A stretch of 64,000 nt of DNA from Ananas comosus (lineage: Eukaryota > Streptophyta > Magnoliopsida > Poales > Bromeliaceae). Below, one piece after another: positions 53,186 through 64,000 of the stretch. The stretch covers positions 3,448,342-3,512,341 of the forward strand of contig NC_033638.1 of assembly GCF_001540865.1 (NCBI RefSeq), given 5' to 3'. The position numbers and the translations under genes were made by a program. The notes below the pieces were generated by a model that saw only the letters and a program-made list of their open reading frames with translations, did not search any database and was not told the DNA's origin. Each line of letters starts with the position of its first letter. The stretch's first letter is position 1.

Positions 53186-54163
53186 ACTTTTATTATTATC
53201 ATTAATGTTGTCATTATTGTCGCGATAATCATCACGTTCCAAGAAGGCCCTAACTATATTTGTGCTCGGAATCCCGACGATCTTCTCCCACACCTCCTCC
53301 TCCTCCTCCGACGCGGCCCCCCTCTTGAGGAAGAACTCGGTGGCGTCGATGCGGCTCACGTCCCACCCCTCCAGCCTGCAAAACCGGTGGATCTTCAGCA
53401 GCTGGCAGACGGTCAGCTTGCACGTGTTAACTTTTATCTCGTCGATTGCTGCCGCGCGCAGCCTCTCCAGCGTCTCCTCGTCCGCTGCCGCCTCCGCTTC
53501 CACGCGAAAGTACCGGTCTAACTCCGGCACGCCGATGGATCGCCTCACCCCTCTGGTGTAGTCCCCGTTGTTCGGGTTGAACACGCTCCGCGCCTCGTCG
53601 ATCAGGCCTTGCTGCACCATCTTATCAACGCGCGCTGCTGCGAACTTGTGCAGGACGGGCAGGTCAACGTCGACCCACAAGTAACAGCAGTCGTAGTGGC
53701 GGCGGAACTCGCCGGCCTCCCCGTCGACCAGCGCCTCAATGTAGGAATTGGAGCCGCCCGCCACGATGGGGAGCCGGCCGCGGGCGACGATTGATGCGAC
53801 GGCAAGCGCAGCCTCTCGGCGGAAGTCGGCTGCGGTGAAGTCCGCATCAGGGTGGACGCCGCCGAGGAGGTGGTGTGGGATGTCGGCGGCCTCTGCCTGG
53901 GTGACTTTGTTCGTTATGACGTCGAGGCCGCTGTACACCTGCATCTTGTCGGAGTTCACAACTTCGCCGTCGAAGTGGATCGCGAGGGCGATCGCCAGCT
54001 TCGACTTGCCAGTGGCGGTCGCGCCCAGGACGAAGACGACCTTGTCCTTGCGGTGCGGCGGAAGGAGGGAATTCTCTGCGTCCATTAATGGGGCCGGTGC
54101 AATCGCGTCGCGGAGGAGTCTCGGAGAGGAAATCTGCTGGCTGAAGAACAAGAGGAGTGCCAT
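52868..54163 (-). CDS. IPT: Adenylate isopentenyltransferase (cytokinin synthase)
   Basis: Intronless, 431 residues. Adenosine-phosphate IPTs transfer dimethylallyl from DMAPP to ATP, ADP or AMP, the first committed step of isoprenoid cytokinin synthesis. P-loop GATATGKS at 47-54; the plant signature SDKMQVYSGLDVITNK at 71-86; GGSNSY at 136-141; a GVRRSIGVPELDRYF block at 205-219; and the family's C-terminal block WEKIVGIPSTNIVRAFL at 292-308. Most plant IPTs end near here (about 320-360 residues). This protein adds about 120 residues: Asn/Asp runs (312-337), then Ala runs (393-426). The first Met (54163) gives a short hydrophobic, Ser/Arg-containing leader that could target plastids; Met27 is an alternative start. 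Intronless structure is typical. Which paralogue it is cannot be settled here. Confidence 0.95.
52920..53235 (-). repeat. Trinucleotide-repeat expansions inside the IPT 3' coding end
   Basis: GCN repeats (about 52900-52985, poly-Ala) and AAC/AAT repeats (about 53150-53230, poly-Asn) make up most of the extra C-terminal region, downstream of the conserved domain. Confidence 0.85.
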
Positions 54164-54332
54164 TTAATTAATCAATTAATTTCGAGGTGAGAGGGAAATG
54201 CAGGAGATCGTAGCTACTTAGCTAGCTAGAGGGAGTTTATATATATAACTTTATATATATGGATGGACACTCTTCTAACAATGATAGATAGATCGATGGA
54301 TAAATATATAACACCCTATCTATATATAGAGC
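54164..54332 (-). promoter_or_regulatory. Core promoter and leader of the IPT gene
   Basis: On the minus strand, TATATATAAAC lies about 75-85 bp upstream of the ATG (54237-54247), with a second TATATATAAAG at 54250-54260. The leader would be about 45-60 nt. A foldback MITE begins at 54333, so only about 75-90 bp separates it from the TATA boxes. Confidence 0.6.
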
Positions 54333-54870
54333 AGGGCTGCTGTGAGCACGGAGGCCTCCGTGCTCCTGAGCCGTTTTCGATAATAGAGTTTTCGAATCGA
54401 CGATCGGCTCCGTTAAACTTGATCTAGCGTATTTAAAGTTTCTAGAAAATAATTTTTGCGATTTTTCGATATCATTTATCTAGCAATCGAAAGGATTCAA
54501 AATCAATAATTTTTAACGGCTGAAAATAAAAATACTATAAAAAGTGGTGATATAGCACTAAAATTTTCGATCAGAAATATAGATCTTGTTGTAGATAGTA
54601 TAAAGAATTTGCTATCAAAATTTCATCTGATTTGAATACTTCTACACCGTTAAACTTGAAAACGGCAAATATTAACAATTAAAAATTATGGATTTTGAAT
54701 CCTTTCGATCACTAGGTAAATGATATCGAAAAATCGCAAAAATTATTTTCTAGAAACTTCAAATGCGCTAGATCAAGTCTAACGGAGCCGATCGTCGATT
54801 CGAAAATTTCATCATTGAAAACGGCTCAGAAGCACGGAGGCCTCCGTGCTCCTGAGAGCACAGCAGCCCT
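54333..54870. mobile_element. Foldback MITE upstream of IPT (AGCACGGAGGCC family)
   Basis: 538 bp. Both ends are AGGGCTGCTGTG (right end read in reverse), followed by the 20-bp palindrome AGCACGGAGGCCTCCGTGCT and GAGCCGTTTTC. The inverted similarity continues inward for about 180 bp on each side (AATCGACGATCGGCTCCGTT; TCTAGAAAATAATTTTTGC; TTTCGATATCATTTA), so a transcript would fold into a long imperfect hairpin. The right half matches 20158-20440. No coding capacity; a clear target duplication is not visible. Confidence 0.9.
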
Positions 54871-55262
54871 ATATGATCATGAGTGCTCCAGCTTTATGTA
54901 ATTAATCAATTAATTAATTAATTAGAACGTCGCTGGGCCTTATTCGTACCTAATATATAGTTGTCACTTATTGTTGGATTGTTTCCGGCCGGATGTTGTT
55001 TAATTGGACCAATTGGTAGTTGCCCTTTCCCATGCACGCTGAAAGCGCGCGCGCACAACCAAATTATACGAAGATATATAAAGGTGTTCAATCTTTGGCA
55101 TAGTTGATCGATCATTTGATTTATTAAATTTTTATTATCAATAAATCTTCACAAATTAAGTAATGAACGGCTGAGATCCATGATTTCAAATTGTGAGTGC
55201 AGTTGCTTTGTCTAATATTGCTATAACGCATGCAGCCTTAACTACTTAAATATATACAATAT

Positions 55263-55302
<40 letters not shown>

Positions 55303-55651
55303 GATGTTTTCACCTGAGAATATATGAATGGTCTATGGTCTATGGCTACAACACTACGTACTCTACTTTGTGATTCGTTTGGTTCGTCATAAAACTAACC
55401 CAAAATTATTTTGGATTGCGAAAGCAATTTTTCTCTTATTTGGTTCCACGTAAAACAGTTATTTCGTAAAATTAATTTTACACATTTTGGAAAAACCCAG
55501 TTATTGTTAATTTTCTATGTTTTTGTCAGCAGGAAATGAAAACTACGTACTGAGAAAAGAGTATATATACCACGGCTCAGGGACAACCCGCATGCAGTCC
55601 ACGTGATAAAGTTGGATTGATCTCATGAACTATGTGAGCTAGAAGAATGCT
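54871..55651. other. Intergenic sequence
   Basis: No gene recognised. Contains a (TA)n microsatellite at about 55266-55299. Confidence 0.5.
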
Positions 55652-55813
55652 TTTTCTTTTTTTTTTTTTTTTGAGAGATAAGTAGCACGTTACCCGCTTC
55701 ATTTATTTCATTTAAAAATAAACTTAGCTGGAAATGTGAATCAACTAGAATTCAAACTTGGGTCTCGGATACCAACCACCAAACCCTTTGCCACTTGCTC
55801 TAGGGACGGTCGG
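55652..55813 (-). mobile_element. SINE (tRNA-derived type), copy 1
   Basis: Minus-strand element ending in poly-A (poly-T on the plus strand at about 55652-55671) and flanked by a 19-bp target duplication with one mismatch (55633-55651 and 55814-55832; TGTGAGCTAGRAGAATGCT). It contains a box-B-like GTTTGAATTC and aligns along its length with 61399-61551. Confidence 0.88.
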
Positions 55814-55912
55814 TGTGAGCTAGGAGAATGCTGTGGACCTCATGTACATGTATATAAAAATAAAATAATAATTTTGTTTTTCTTATAAAGTGAATAAAAA
55901 AATAGTATAAAT

Positions 55913-56560
55913 GTTTTTTTGGGTAAACTTAAAATGCCATTATTGTGGTTTCGTACTTTCTCACTTTAGTACCTTGTGTTTTAAAGTGTATCAAGCTAGT
56001 ATCGTATGGTTTCATTTTTATCTTTTCGTCAGCTTTTCCGTTAATATTTCGTTAAATTATATACAAAATATTTCAGATATCCCACCTAAGTTTATTGAAT
56101 ATACAACAAAATATGTTTTAGACGACACTTTTTAGACGACGCTTTATTCTAGAGTTTTTAATATTCGACATTTACTGACACTATGATTAAGCGTCGCCAA
56201 TAAACATATTTTTATCAAATATTTATAGAAATTTTTCGACGGTATATTTATCCCGACATGTTTACTTAACGACTCTTTACTCAACGCTTTTACAAGCGTC
56301 GGAATTATTTTTGCCGACGCTTTAAAGCGTCACTATTTATTGTTTAAAATGTCCTTAAATGCAAGATTTTTTGTAGTGAATTATTATTCACTTTTGTACC
56401 CTTTAATTTTAACTTTGTCACTGATTTAACGAAAAAATTAGTGGAACCAATAATAAAAAGATACAAATGAAACTATAGGACACTAAACTGATACACTTTA
56501 AATCACGGGGTATTAAAGTGAGAAAGTGTGAAATTACAATGGTGGTATTTGAAGTTTTTT
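55913..56560. mobile_element. MITE with long terminal inverted repeats
   Basis: The left arm (from TGGGTAAACTTAAAATGCCA, with TTTCTCACTTTAGTACC and TTTAAAGTGTATCA) is inverted at the right end (about 56410-56560). Arms are over 100 bp. A second small element sits inside (56105-56378). Confidence 0.75.
56105..56378. mobile_element. CACTA-like MITE fragment nested in the previous element
   Basis: Ends ATTTTTTGTAGTG (a CACTACAAAAAAT terminus in reverse) and contains repeated GACGCTTTA / AAGCGTCG motifs in both orientations. The left terminus is degraded. Confidence 0.5.
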
Positions 56561-57325
56561 CTTTTTATTTCTAATGAGAATTTTTTTTTCACCAAAATTT
56601 ATTTTTCACATGTTTACAGTCAAACAGCCTCTAAGGTATCGTTTGGTTAATTTGGGGATGAGCAAAAGATGGCTATTCCAAGAATAGATATAAATTGAGG
56701 TATAAACGGAGATTATATCAATTTTAAGTTTGGATGGAAAATTGGGTTATTTTTGGGAATAAAAAAAATAACGTTTGGTTAGATAAGATGGAATAAGAAT
56801 TAAACTTGTTAGTTATAAATAAAAAAATATGACATTTTCTTTATATTAGAATTTGGATTTTTATATTTTATATTTATATTTTAGAATTTAAAATATAAAC
56901 TTTTAAATTTTCTAATTTCAAAAGTTTGAAATTAAAATTAATTTAAAATCTCAAAATTTTAATTTAAATATTAATTTTAGATTCAAAATTTTAATTTAAA
57001 TTTAAATTTTTAAATTTCAAACTTTAAATTTAAGATCAAATTTAAATTTAATAAATATAAAATATCAAATTTTAAATTTCAAAATTAAAATATCAAAATT
57101 AAAATTTATAATTTATAATTTATAATTTAAAATTATAAACTTTAATTTTGAGATTATAAATTATAAATTTTAAAAATTTAAAATTTTAATTTTTAAATTT
57201 TTAAAATAAGAATCGGGGTGGGAACAATTAATAAAAATAATTTATTATAATATGTAAATATAAATAATATGTATTAATATAGTACAATTAGTAATTTTAT
57301 ATTAAAAATAATGTATTATAATATG

Positions 57326-57550
57326 AGTCCGGCTGCTATGCTATCGATAGCACCAAGTACTTGGTGCTATCAAGTTTTTTGCCGTTAGATTAACCCTTTG
57401 ATTATTTTTACCCGTTAAATTATACTATTCAACCAACCACCCACTCAACCCTACAGGGCCCACATCATCCTAACCGCACATTTCTCAATCCAAGGGCTAA
57501 AAAACTAATAGCACCAATAACTTGGCGCTATTAATAGTATACCAGCCTAG
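57326..57550. mobile_element. AGTCCGGCT MITE, complete copy
   Basis: Starts AGTCCGGCTGCTATGCTATC, then the palindrome AGCACCAAGTACTTGGTGCT; ends CAGCCTAG, with the related inverted palindrome TATTAATA. About 225 bp, same body as 11837-12038 and 18771-18993. Confidence 0.85.
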
Positions 57551-57788
57551 TTCATTATAATATATAACATATTATATTTATATAATTTATTTTTAATTCA
57601 ATTTATAATTTTAATTAAGTTTGAAATTAAGAATTGGAATAGCACTATTCCACCAAAATAATGGAATAGTAAATCTCAAGCTATTCCGGGATGATCGGAA
57701 ATAGCAAGGTATGACCGGGATAAAATATCCCGGCAAAAAATTCCCGTTTGGCGGAATAGCGGGGATAACTTTCGAAAGATAGTGGGTT

Positions 57789-58290
57789 CACTACAACAAA
57801 AACGGTCTATAGCGACACTTTTAAATATTGGTACAGATCAAAAAAAGTGCTGCTGGCTAAATTACCGGCACTTTTAAAAAGTGTTGCTATATATGGGGCC
57901 GCTAGTTATATAGTGACAGTTAAAGAGTATAGCTATAACCTAAAAAGAGTGCTGCTAATTTAGCAATACTTATTTAAGCATCTAGCAACCGCCGGAACTC
58001 TATCTCGTTGGCTGCGGTGGCGGAGGAGGACGAGAGGGAAGAGCTATTCGTCTAGAATTTCAGTGGATTGAGTGAGGGGAGAAGGGGAGATGGTAATCAA
58101 TTTTTTTTTTTTCTTTTCTGTTTGTAATCGGGCCAAATGGACTGAGTTGGATAGGTTGAGTAGAGTAACATTTTATTTTTTATTGGATTCAGCTTTATAT
58201 TTAGACATTAGTAGATATTTTTTAAAGTTTTGGACATTTAGACAAAAGTGTCTCAAATATGTGTCCATATAACCCAATTCTGTTGTAGCG
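57789..58290. mobile_element. CACTA mini-element, copy 1
   Basis: Ends CACTACAACAAAAACGG and (in reverse) CGCTACAACAGAATTGGG, with 3-bp flanks GTT / ATT (one mismatch). The 502-bp body has the TATAGCGACACTTTT blocks of CACTA-type MITEs and a GC-rich central patch (about 57990-58090). It is inverted relative to copy 2. Confidence 0.85.
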
Positions 58291-59149
58291 ATTTTTTATA
58301 AATAAAAAAATAATGATATTATCCTCTTATTATATTTGAATTTGAATAAGAAAGATAGTGGTTTTTTTATAAATAAAAAATAATGATATTGTTCTCTTAT
58401 TATATTTGAATTTGAATTTTTAAAATTTTAAATTTATATTTTTACTTTTGAAATTTAAATTTTGAAATTTAAAATCTCAAATTTTAAATTCAAATTTTAA
58501 ATTTTAAATTTCAAACTTTAAATTTAAGATCAAATTTAAATTTGAAAATATAAAATATCAAATTTAAATTTTAAAATTTTAAAATATCAAATTTAAGTTT
58601 AAAATTTATAATTTTTAATTTATAATTATAAGCTTTAATTTTGAGATTATAAATTATAAATTTAAAAATTAAAATTTTAATTTTTAAATTTTTAAAATAA
58701 GAATAGGGATGGGTACAAATAATAAAAATAATTTATTATAATAAATTTATAATTTTTTTTAAAATTCTACTTAAACTTAAATTTAACAAAAAAAATTATT
58801 ATAATATTTAAATATAATTTAGTATAAATTTTATTATAATATTTAAATATAAATAATATCTATTAATATAGTACAATTAATAATTTTATAATAAAAAGAA
58901 TATATTATAATATATAACATATTATATTTATATAATTTAGTTTTAATTCAATTTATAATTTTAATTAAGTTTGAAATTAAGCATTGGAACAGCACTATTT
59001 CACCAAAATGGTGGAATAGCAAATTCCTTGCTATTCCGGGATAACCGGGAATAGCGAGGTTTGATTGGGATAAAATATTCCGGCCAAACTTCACCCTATT
59101 TCGCAGAATAGCGGGGATAGCTTTCATTTTAGTTTTGTTTGTCACGAGC

Positions 59150-60508
59150 GAAGGTTGTGATGGTTTATAAATCGCGGAAAGTGGATTTCTCGTATCTCGG
59201 CATCATTTAAAGGTGGGTGGTGCTTTCCGAAGTCATCGAATGACCTATTATATTTATGTCACTTTTCTTGAGCATATATGGATTGTATATGTTTAGTTGA
59301 TATTCATGCATTATAGGGTTGAGCTTGATATGTGATTAGATTGACATGTGGTCTATTTGTACGCTTTGGAAGCAAAGTACAGTTGGACAATGACTAGTAA
59401 ACATAGAACCCTATAAATGTATGAACTTGTATTGAACTATTAAATAGTGACAAAGTGACATTGTGAATAGATTGCATGAATAATACCCAGTATTGTGAAT
59501 GTCAAATAAGAAAAATAAACTTATAAAATGTGTGGTATTAGAACTAGATGAATTGATTAGCATCTAGAGTTGGATATGTAAACCTAGCATAAAGAGCTAG
59601 TTAAAGTGTGGTATTGTCAGTGTATCCTCGAAGATGAGGATTGGATCATATTCACAAGTAGTCTAATGCTCGAGGTAAAGGTCGCTCCTCCTTGGGTGAT
59701 GAGCTCCGGAGTGGTCATCAACTGGATGGAAAGCAGGTATGGGCTCCCGAGTAAACGATCCCGTTGGGCGAAAGGAAAAGTCTCCCCGACAAAAAAGGAT
59801 TTAATTAGTGAGTTGCAGTTAATTATAGGGTTAACTGAATTGATTGGGTAATTGTATATGATAGCATGCATGCATAAACTCCATGAGTTATTTATTATTC
59901 CTTTCAGCTTTGTACAAGTATTGTAGTAGTTATATGATATAGTTGGTTACTATCTGTTCCTTTTCTTTCCTACATATGCTTTAGTAGACCTAATGGGTGA
60001 GTCAACGAGGTCGACAGCCGAACCCACCAGGAACTTTCAGTAGTTCTCACCCTACTAACCATGCAAGTTCTAGCTCGTGCGGAGTGGTCAAGGATTCTGA
60101 CAGGGACAGTGCTCGATAGATAGCGATATCCATTTAGTATAGTTGTACCTTATATATTTCATCTGTTTGTAGTTGATGAAAGCAAATGTAAATTTATTCA
60201 TTTGAGAGATGGCAATGTATCTATGTTAAAGAATGTATTAAAGAATATGTGTAAATAAGTGGTAAGCTTTGTATTTGATTTAAAGTAATCAAGATACAAT
60301 GTATGAATGATTTAGTTAGTTTACTTTCACTTGCTTATGTTGCTTACCTTCGTGCAAGCCATGTATACTGAAATGTTGTCCTGGATTATTTCTTTCTTTA
60401 TACATGTAATTGTAATTGTTAAGCCTTGGGCGGATAGGGGAGGTGCTGTCCGTTCGGCATCTGTGTACGGACCCAGATCGACCAAATTGGCGATAGCGGA
60501 ACGTAACA
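59150..60508 (+). mobile_element. 3' part of an LTR of the TGTAAC...GTGACA superfamily
   Basis: Retains GGTGGGTGGTGCTTTCCGAA (59212), the CCCACCAGGAACTTTC region (60022), GCTTACCTTCGTGCAAGCC (60342) and CCTTGGGCGGATAGGGGAGG (60424), and ends GGAACGTAACA. The U3 with the ACCGGT cluster is missing. No target duplication could be matched. Confidence 0.8.
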
Positions 60509-60736
60509 GATTAAATGGCCCGCTTATTCCCCGAACCAAACGGGGCCTTAAGGGATTTATTAATCACTTTCAAGAAAAACGAAGCATATGTACTATACAA
60601 TTGCTTGTTGGGAAAAGAAAAGAAAACTACATATACGTGTTTTATTAATACTCACTAGCTTTAGGTTGTCCACGTAGAATGCTCATGGGTGGAGTGAATG
60701 ATAAGGGTGGAACTGGTCCGGACCTAAACAAGGCCT

Positions 60737-61244
60737 CACTACAACAGAATTGGGTTATAGGGACACATGTTTGAGACACTTTTGTCTAGGTGTCCCGTTT
60801 ATGTCAAAATTTAAAAAAATATCTACTAATGCCTAAATATAAAGCCGAATCCAACAAAAAAAATAAATCTACTCAACCTATCACACTCAGCCCATTTGGC
60901 CCGATTACAAATAGAAAAGAAAAAAAAGAAAATTTGATTACCATCTCTCCTTCTCCCCTCACTCAATCCACTGAAATCCTAGACGAATAGCTCTTCCCTC
61001 TCGTCCTCCTCCGCCTGCAGCCAACGAGATAGAGTTCTGGCGGTTGCTAAATGCTTAAATAAGTGTTGCTAAATTAGCAGCACTCTTTTTAAGTTATAGC
61101 GATACTCTTTAACTGTCACTATATACCTAGCGACTCCATATATAGCAACACTTTTTAAAAGTGTGGGTAATTTAGCCAGCAGCACTTTTTTTTGACCTGT
61201 ACCGATATTTAAAAGTGTCGCTATAGACCGTTTTTGTTGTAGTG
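60737..61244. mobile_element. CACTA mini-element, copy 2
   Basis: Ends CACTACAACAGAATTGGG and (in reverse) CACTACAACAAAAACGG, flanked by the perfect 3-bp duplication CCT (60734-60736 and 61245-61247), the CACTA signature. 508 bp, non-coding, inverted relative to 57789-58290. Confidence 0.92.
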
Positions 61245-61265
61245 CCTGTGCTGCGACTCTTATCT

Positions 61266-62034
61266 AATGTTCAGAATATTTCAAATTTGAAAAAGATTAT
61301 CAGCTTGTTAAGTCTCCTTGATGCTAATTGGTACAAGTACATTGTTGAAGGTCGAGTTAATTATGACGGTAGTAGATGAAAGCAATAATGATCTGAGAAT
61401 AACTGACCGTCCCTAGAGCAAGTTGCAAAGGATTTGATGGTTGGTACCTGAGACCTAAGTTCGAATCCTAGTTGATTCACATTTCCAGCTAAGTTTATTT
61501 CTAAATGAAATAAAGGAAGCAGGTAGCGCGCTACCTATCACTCAAAAAAAAAATAATGATTTGAGATTTATATATATTGCAATTAAAAATCTAATGTTAT
61601 TGGTTTTGCAGCTATTTTCTCATCTTTCGATCTTAATTTTGCTATTATAAAATTATGGCACATGCATTTGGAACACATGAGCGAGTGTGAAATGACTAAA
61701 TTAAGTAAGAAAGGGGTCTTTTTATATGGTCATTTTGAGAACAATGATAAGCAGAAAATAATTAGCTCAGTATTATAATTCACAAGTTGAAATGTACTCT
61801 GGATTATATCTATTCTAATCTTTGGGGGATCCTCACATAATACTTCTAAAGGTGGAGCTTGGTATATAATTCCTTTTATTGACAATTATTTCAGAAAAGT
61901 TTGGATCAATATTTATGTTGAAGTACAAGGATGAGGTGTTCTAGTAATTCAAGTGGCGGAAGGCTAGGATTAAAAATCAGATTGCAAAGAAAATCAAACA
62001 ACTCAGAACAAATAATGGTTTGAAATTTCGTTCG
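61266..62034 (+). pseudogene. Decayed Ty1/copia pol fragment (pre-integrase and integrase), split by a SINE
   Basis: Recognisable pieces in order: NVQNISNLKKIISLL and NWYKYIVEG (61266-61357, end of protease/start of pre-integrase); then, after the SINE, KLWHMHLEHMSECEMTKLSK (from about 61647, the GAG-pre-integrase zinc region with its first His intact); SKGGAWYIIPFIDNYFRKVW (about 61848-61907, integrase core around the first catalytic Asp); and KKIKQLRTNNGLKF (about 61986-62027, where family members have TDNG, so the second catalytic Asp is lost). Frameshifts and stops separate the pieces. It is an old relic with no function. Confidence 0.85.
61399..61551 (+). mobile_element. SINE (tRNA-derived type), copy 2
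   Basis: Flanked by the 15-bp duplication AATAATGATYTGAGA (61384-61398 and 61552-61566, one mismatch) and ending in poly-A. Box-B-like AGTTCGAATCC at about 61449-61459; the box A region is only weakly recognisable. It interrupts the copia relic. Confidence 0.9.
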
Positions 62035-62703
62035 TATAAGTTTGACTAAATTTAAGTATTGTATAAGTTTGTTCGGTGTGTGCAGCAACACATAAGGAAT
62101 CCCTTTGGGATTTTCTTGGAGAACAGCATATCAAATCAAGGCGGAGATTATTATATTCTAGTTAGATTTGTGATTATGCAAAATCAAAGTCAAATCCTAA
62201 TTAAATTAAGATAAGATGAGATTTAGATTTATTAGGAATAAGTACAGCCAGTTGAGCTACAATTTCATTAAGCTCTACATTAGGAGGCATGCTTTATACA
62301 ATGCCTAGCTTTCCAGGAAGTCATTTATCCTAGCTAGAAGTACTACTTTAGTCCTAAACTCATTCAATCTTCTTAGCATTTTGGGCATATCTAACCACCA
62401 TCAAAATACAATAATTGGGTTAAAAAGATTTAGCCCTATTATATATTATATATAACGATTCCAAATTTAAGGGTATCACATTGTCTCGAACTACTCTAAT
62501 ACTAGACTCGCTCAATTCTGTTAATCTTTTATATCTATACACTATCAAAATACTATAGACAAATCTAGAGATAACTAACCTAAATCTTTATATGATGCAA
62601 AGGTGCATCCACACTATATTTTAGAGTGTCACACTTTATATGATGCAAAGGCGCATCCACATAGAATGACTTATGTGCCTTAAGTTCGGGTAAACTTTTC
62701 TAT
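62035..62703. other. Unclassified AT-rich sequence
   Basis: May include further copia remnants, but nothing clear. TTTATATGATGCAAAGGYGC occurs twice (about 62588 and 62635). Confidence 0.45.
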
Positions 62704-63373
62704 AGGCATGTTTGTTTGGATGAAAGTGGGGTGGAAGTGGAGGAGGGCGAAATCGTTTTTGTTATAAAGGGTCACTTCCGCTGTTTGGTTCGCCATAAAA
62801 AAGTTATGATTGAAACTCGAGTTAACCTCAAACGGCGTAATTGACTTCGGCCTATCGTGGGCCGATGTCAATTACGGTGAAGAAATGTAAGAAAAAATAA
62901 TAAAATAATATAATAGGTAAAGATAATTATATTTAAATATATTTAATTATATATACAGTTGATATATTAAAATATGATAAAAATTGTTTAGTTAAGTTTT
63001 AATATTTTCTTTATTTGGTTTGTACAATTAAAATATAATAAAAATTGATTAATTAAGTATTAGTATTTTTTACTTTATAATTTTATTATTGTATTAGTAT
63101 AATTTATGTATAAAAAAAATTTAATTATTTAAATTAAATTTTAATTATATAAAAATATAATTATATTATTTTTATTTATTAAAATATTTATTATTTATAT
63201 ATAAGTTATATTTTATATCATACACTTCCTACCAAACAAACAGCAGAACTAATAAAACTTCACTTCTATAACTACAAAACAAATAGCGGAAAAGAAGTAG
63301 TTTTTATCGAACACCACTTTAACCCAAAATCCACTTCAACCCAAAGTCCAGTTTCGGCGAAACAAACATGCCT
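62704..63373. mobile_element. MITE with AGGCATGTTTGTTT ends
   Basis: Left end AGGCATGTTTGTTTGG and right end (in reverse) AGGCATGTTTGTTTCGGC form terminal inverted repeats of about 14 bp. Inverted similarity continues inward (GTGGAAGTGG versus CCACTTCAACCC). 670 bp, AT-rich core, no coding. Target duplication not clear. Confidence 0.75.
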
Positions 63374-63424
63374 GCACGTGCGGGGTGCTCTGTATGCGAT
63401 GAATAGGAGAGCCCAGCTGGGGCA

Positions 63425-63620
63425 CTCGAAAAATTATAGAATGCATAAGTTATATTAGTGACGTGGAGTCTCAACCAATTAAATATATTATTTTATATTA
63501 ATCCGTCGCATCATAATTATAAAAAAAATATTTTTATAGTTATTTTTTTAAAAAAAAGAAGAGATATGATTGATTTATTTTTATTGATATGACGCAAGTG
63601 TGATAAAATAGACTTTCTCG
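63425..63620. repeat. Second copy of the 48972-49165 dispersed repeat
   Basis: Shares TAGAATGCA, TATTAGTGACGTGG, CATCATAATTATAAAAAA-type and CGCAAGTGTGA blocks in the same order. Confidence 0.55.
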
Positions 63621-64000
63621 AAATGCTGTTGAGAAATCGATCGAGCCACTTGCTGTAAATTTCTCTACGTACATAATTGTGAAATAATGTGATGTACGTC
63701 GTATAGAGAATTTGATGTACCTTTGTATTCCGTCTTAGCCTTCGATAAGAATAAAATTTTCACTGTCTTCATTTATTATAGTTTAGCGGTCAAATTACTT
63801 AACTATTTATGTTTTTTTTATTCTTTTATTTTTTTTTTAACTTTAATTCCATGCCGGAGAGATTAGATTTTCTTCACTTTTGCTATAATCTAATATCGAA
63901 GCAAATCTAGTATTAAAATAACTTGTGGATTCATAACATAGCTAAAATAGGAATCACTAAGGCTGCATTTTGTTTGAGAACTAAATTTTAGAAAACAATT
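63621..64000. other. Unclassified AT-rich sequence to the window end
   Basis: No gene or repeat recognised. Confidence 0.4.

Larger units (their letters stand above)
56800..59130. repeat. Direct duplication of an AT-rich segment
   Basis: About 56800-57780 and 58310-59130 share the same order of blocks: TTTAAATTTAAGATCAAATT, TTGAGATTATAAATTATAAA, GGAATAGCACTATTCCACCA-type and AGAATAGCGGGGATA-type. The CACTA mini-element separates the copies, and an AGTCCGGCT MITE interrupts the first. Confidence 0.7.
56635..60548. mobile_element. Composite: GTTTGGTT-ended MITE (possibly PIF/Harbinger) filled with nested elements
   Basis: Left end GGTATCGTTTGGTT and right end (in reverse) AGGCCCCGTTTGGTT are flanked by TAA (56632-56634 and 60549-60551), compatible with PIF/Harbinger. 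Inside are an AT-rich segment present twice, an AGTCCGGCT MITE, a CACTA mini-element and an LTR fragment. The outer pairing is inferred from the terminal match only. Confidence 0.45.

Overview
This is plant nuclear DNA from a flowering plant, most probably a monocot. Pineapple (Ananas comosus) or a relative is my guess from the repeat style, not something I could test. Two real protein genes are visible: the 5' half of a TVP38/TMEM64 (VTT-domain) membrane-protein gene (minus strand, first three coding exons, 1314-5276), and an intronless adenylate isopentenyltransferase gene for cytokinin synthesis (minus strand, 52868-54163). Almost everything else is transposon-derived or low-complexity sequence.

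Layout. 1-770 is a higher-order tandem repeat. 1314-5276 is the VTT gene. 5.7-7.0 kb is AT-rich, then a short GC-rich island. From 7,069 to 46,559 the window is a nested field of long LTRs (about 2.5-3.3 kb when uninterrupted) that start TGTAAC/TGTAAT and end GTGACA, in both orientations. No gag or pol accompanies them. Eight of nine inspected copies, including two nested in each other, have matching 5-bp target duplications, so they are solo LTRs. They carry insertions: a MITE with a 9-bp duplication, and a GC-rich hAT-like element with an 8-bp duplication. Between them lie a TA-rich minisatellite (10.6-11.8 kb), tandem arrays (31.3-32.7 kb) and a frameshifted coding relic (40.49-40.83 kb).

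46.6-52.7 kb is AT-rich intergenic DNA with a TRIM-like LTR fragment and a complete TR-GAG retrotransposon: two LTRs, primer-binding site, gag and polypurine tract, without the pol core. It lies about 175 bp downstream of the IPT gene. A 538-bp foldback MITE sits just upstream of the IPT TATA region. 55.6-64 kb is a MITE/SINE-rich tail: two SINE copies in opposite orientation, two small CACTA elements in opposite orientation, a duplicated AT-rich segment, and a decayed Ty1/copia pol fragment split by a SINE.

Most notable unexplained structure. Each intact LTR carries, just upstream of its TATA-like box, a cluster of ACCGGT palindromes arranged in pairs 19-22 bp apart. The flanks differ between subfamilies but stay self-complementary. 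Separately, three MITE types share an ending built of consecutive palindromes with AGCAC...GTGCT arms. Two places look like assembly artefacts: a noisy duplicate next to a 25-N gap at about 14.8 kb, and a perfect inverted plus direct repeat around a single N at 47,247.
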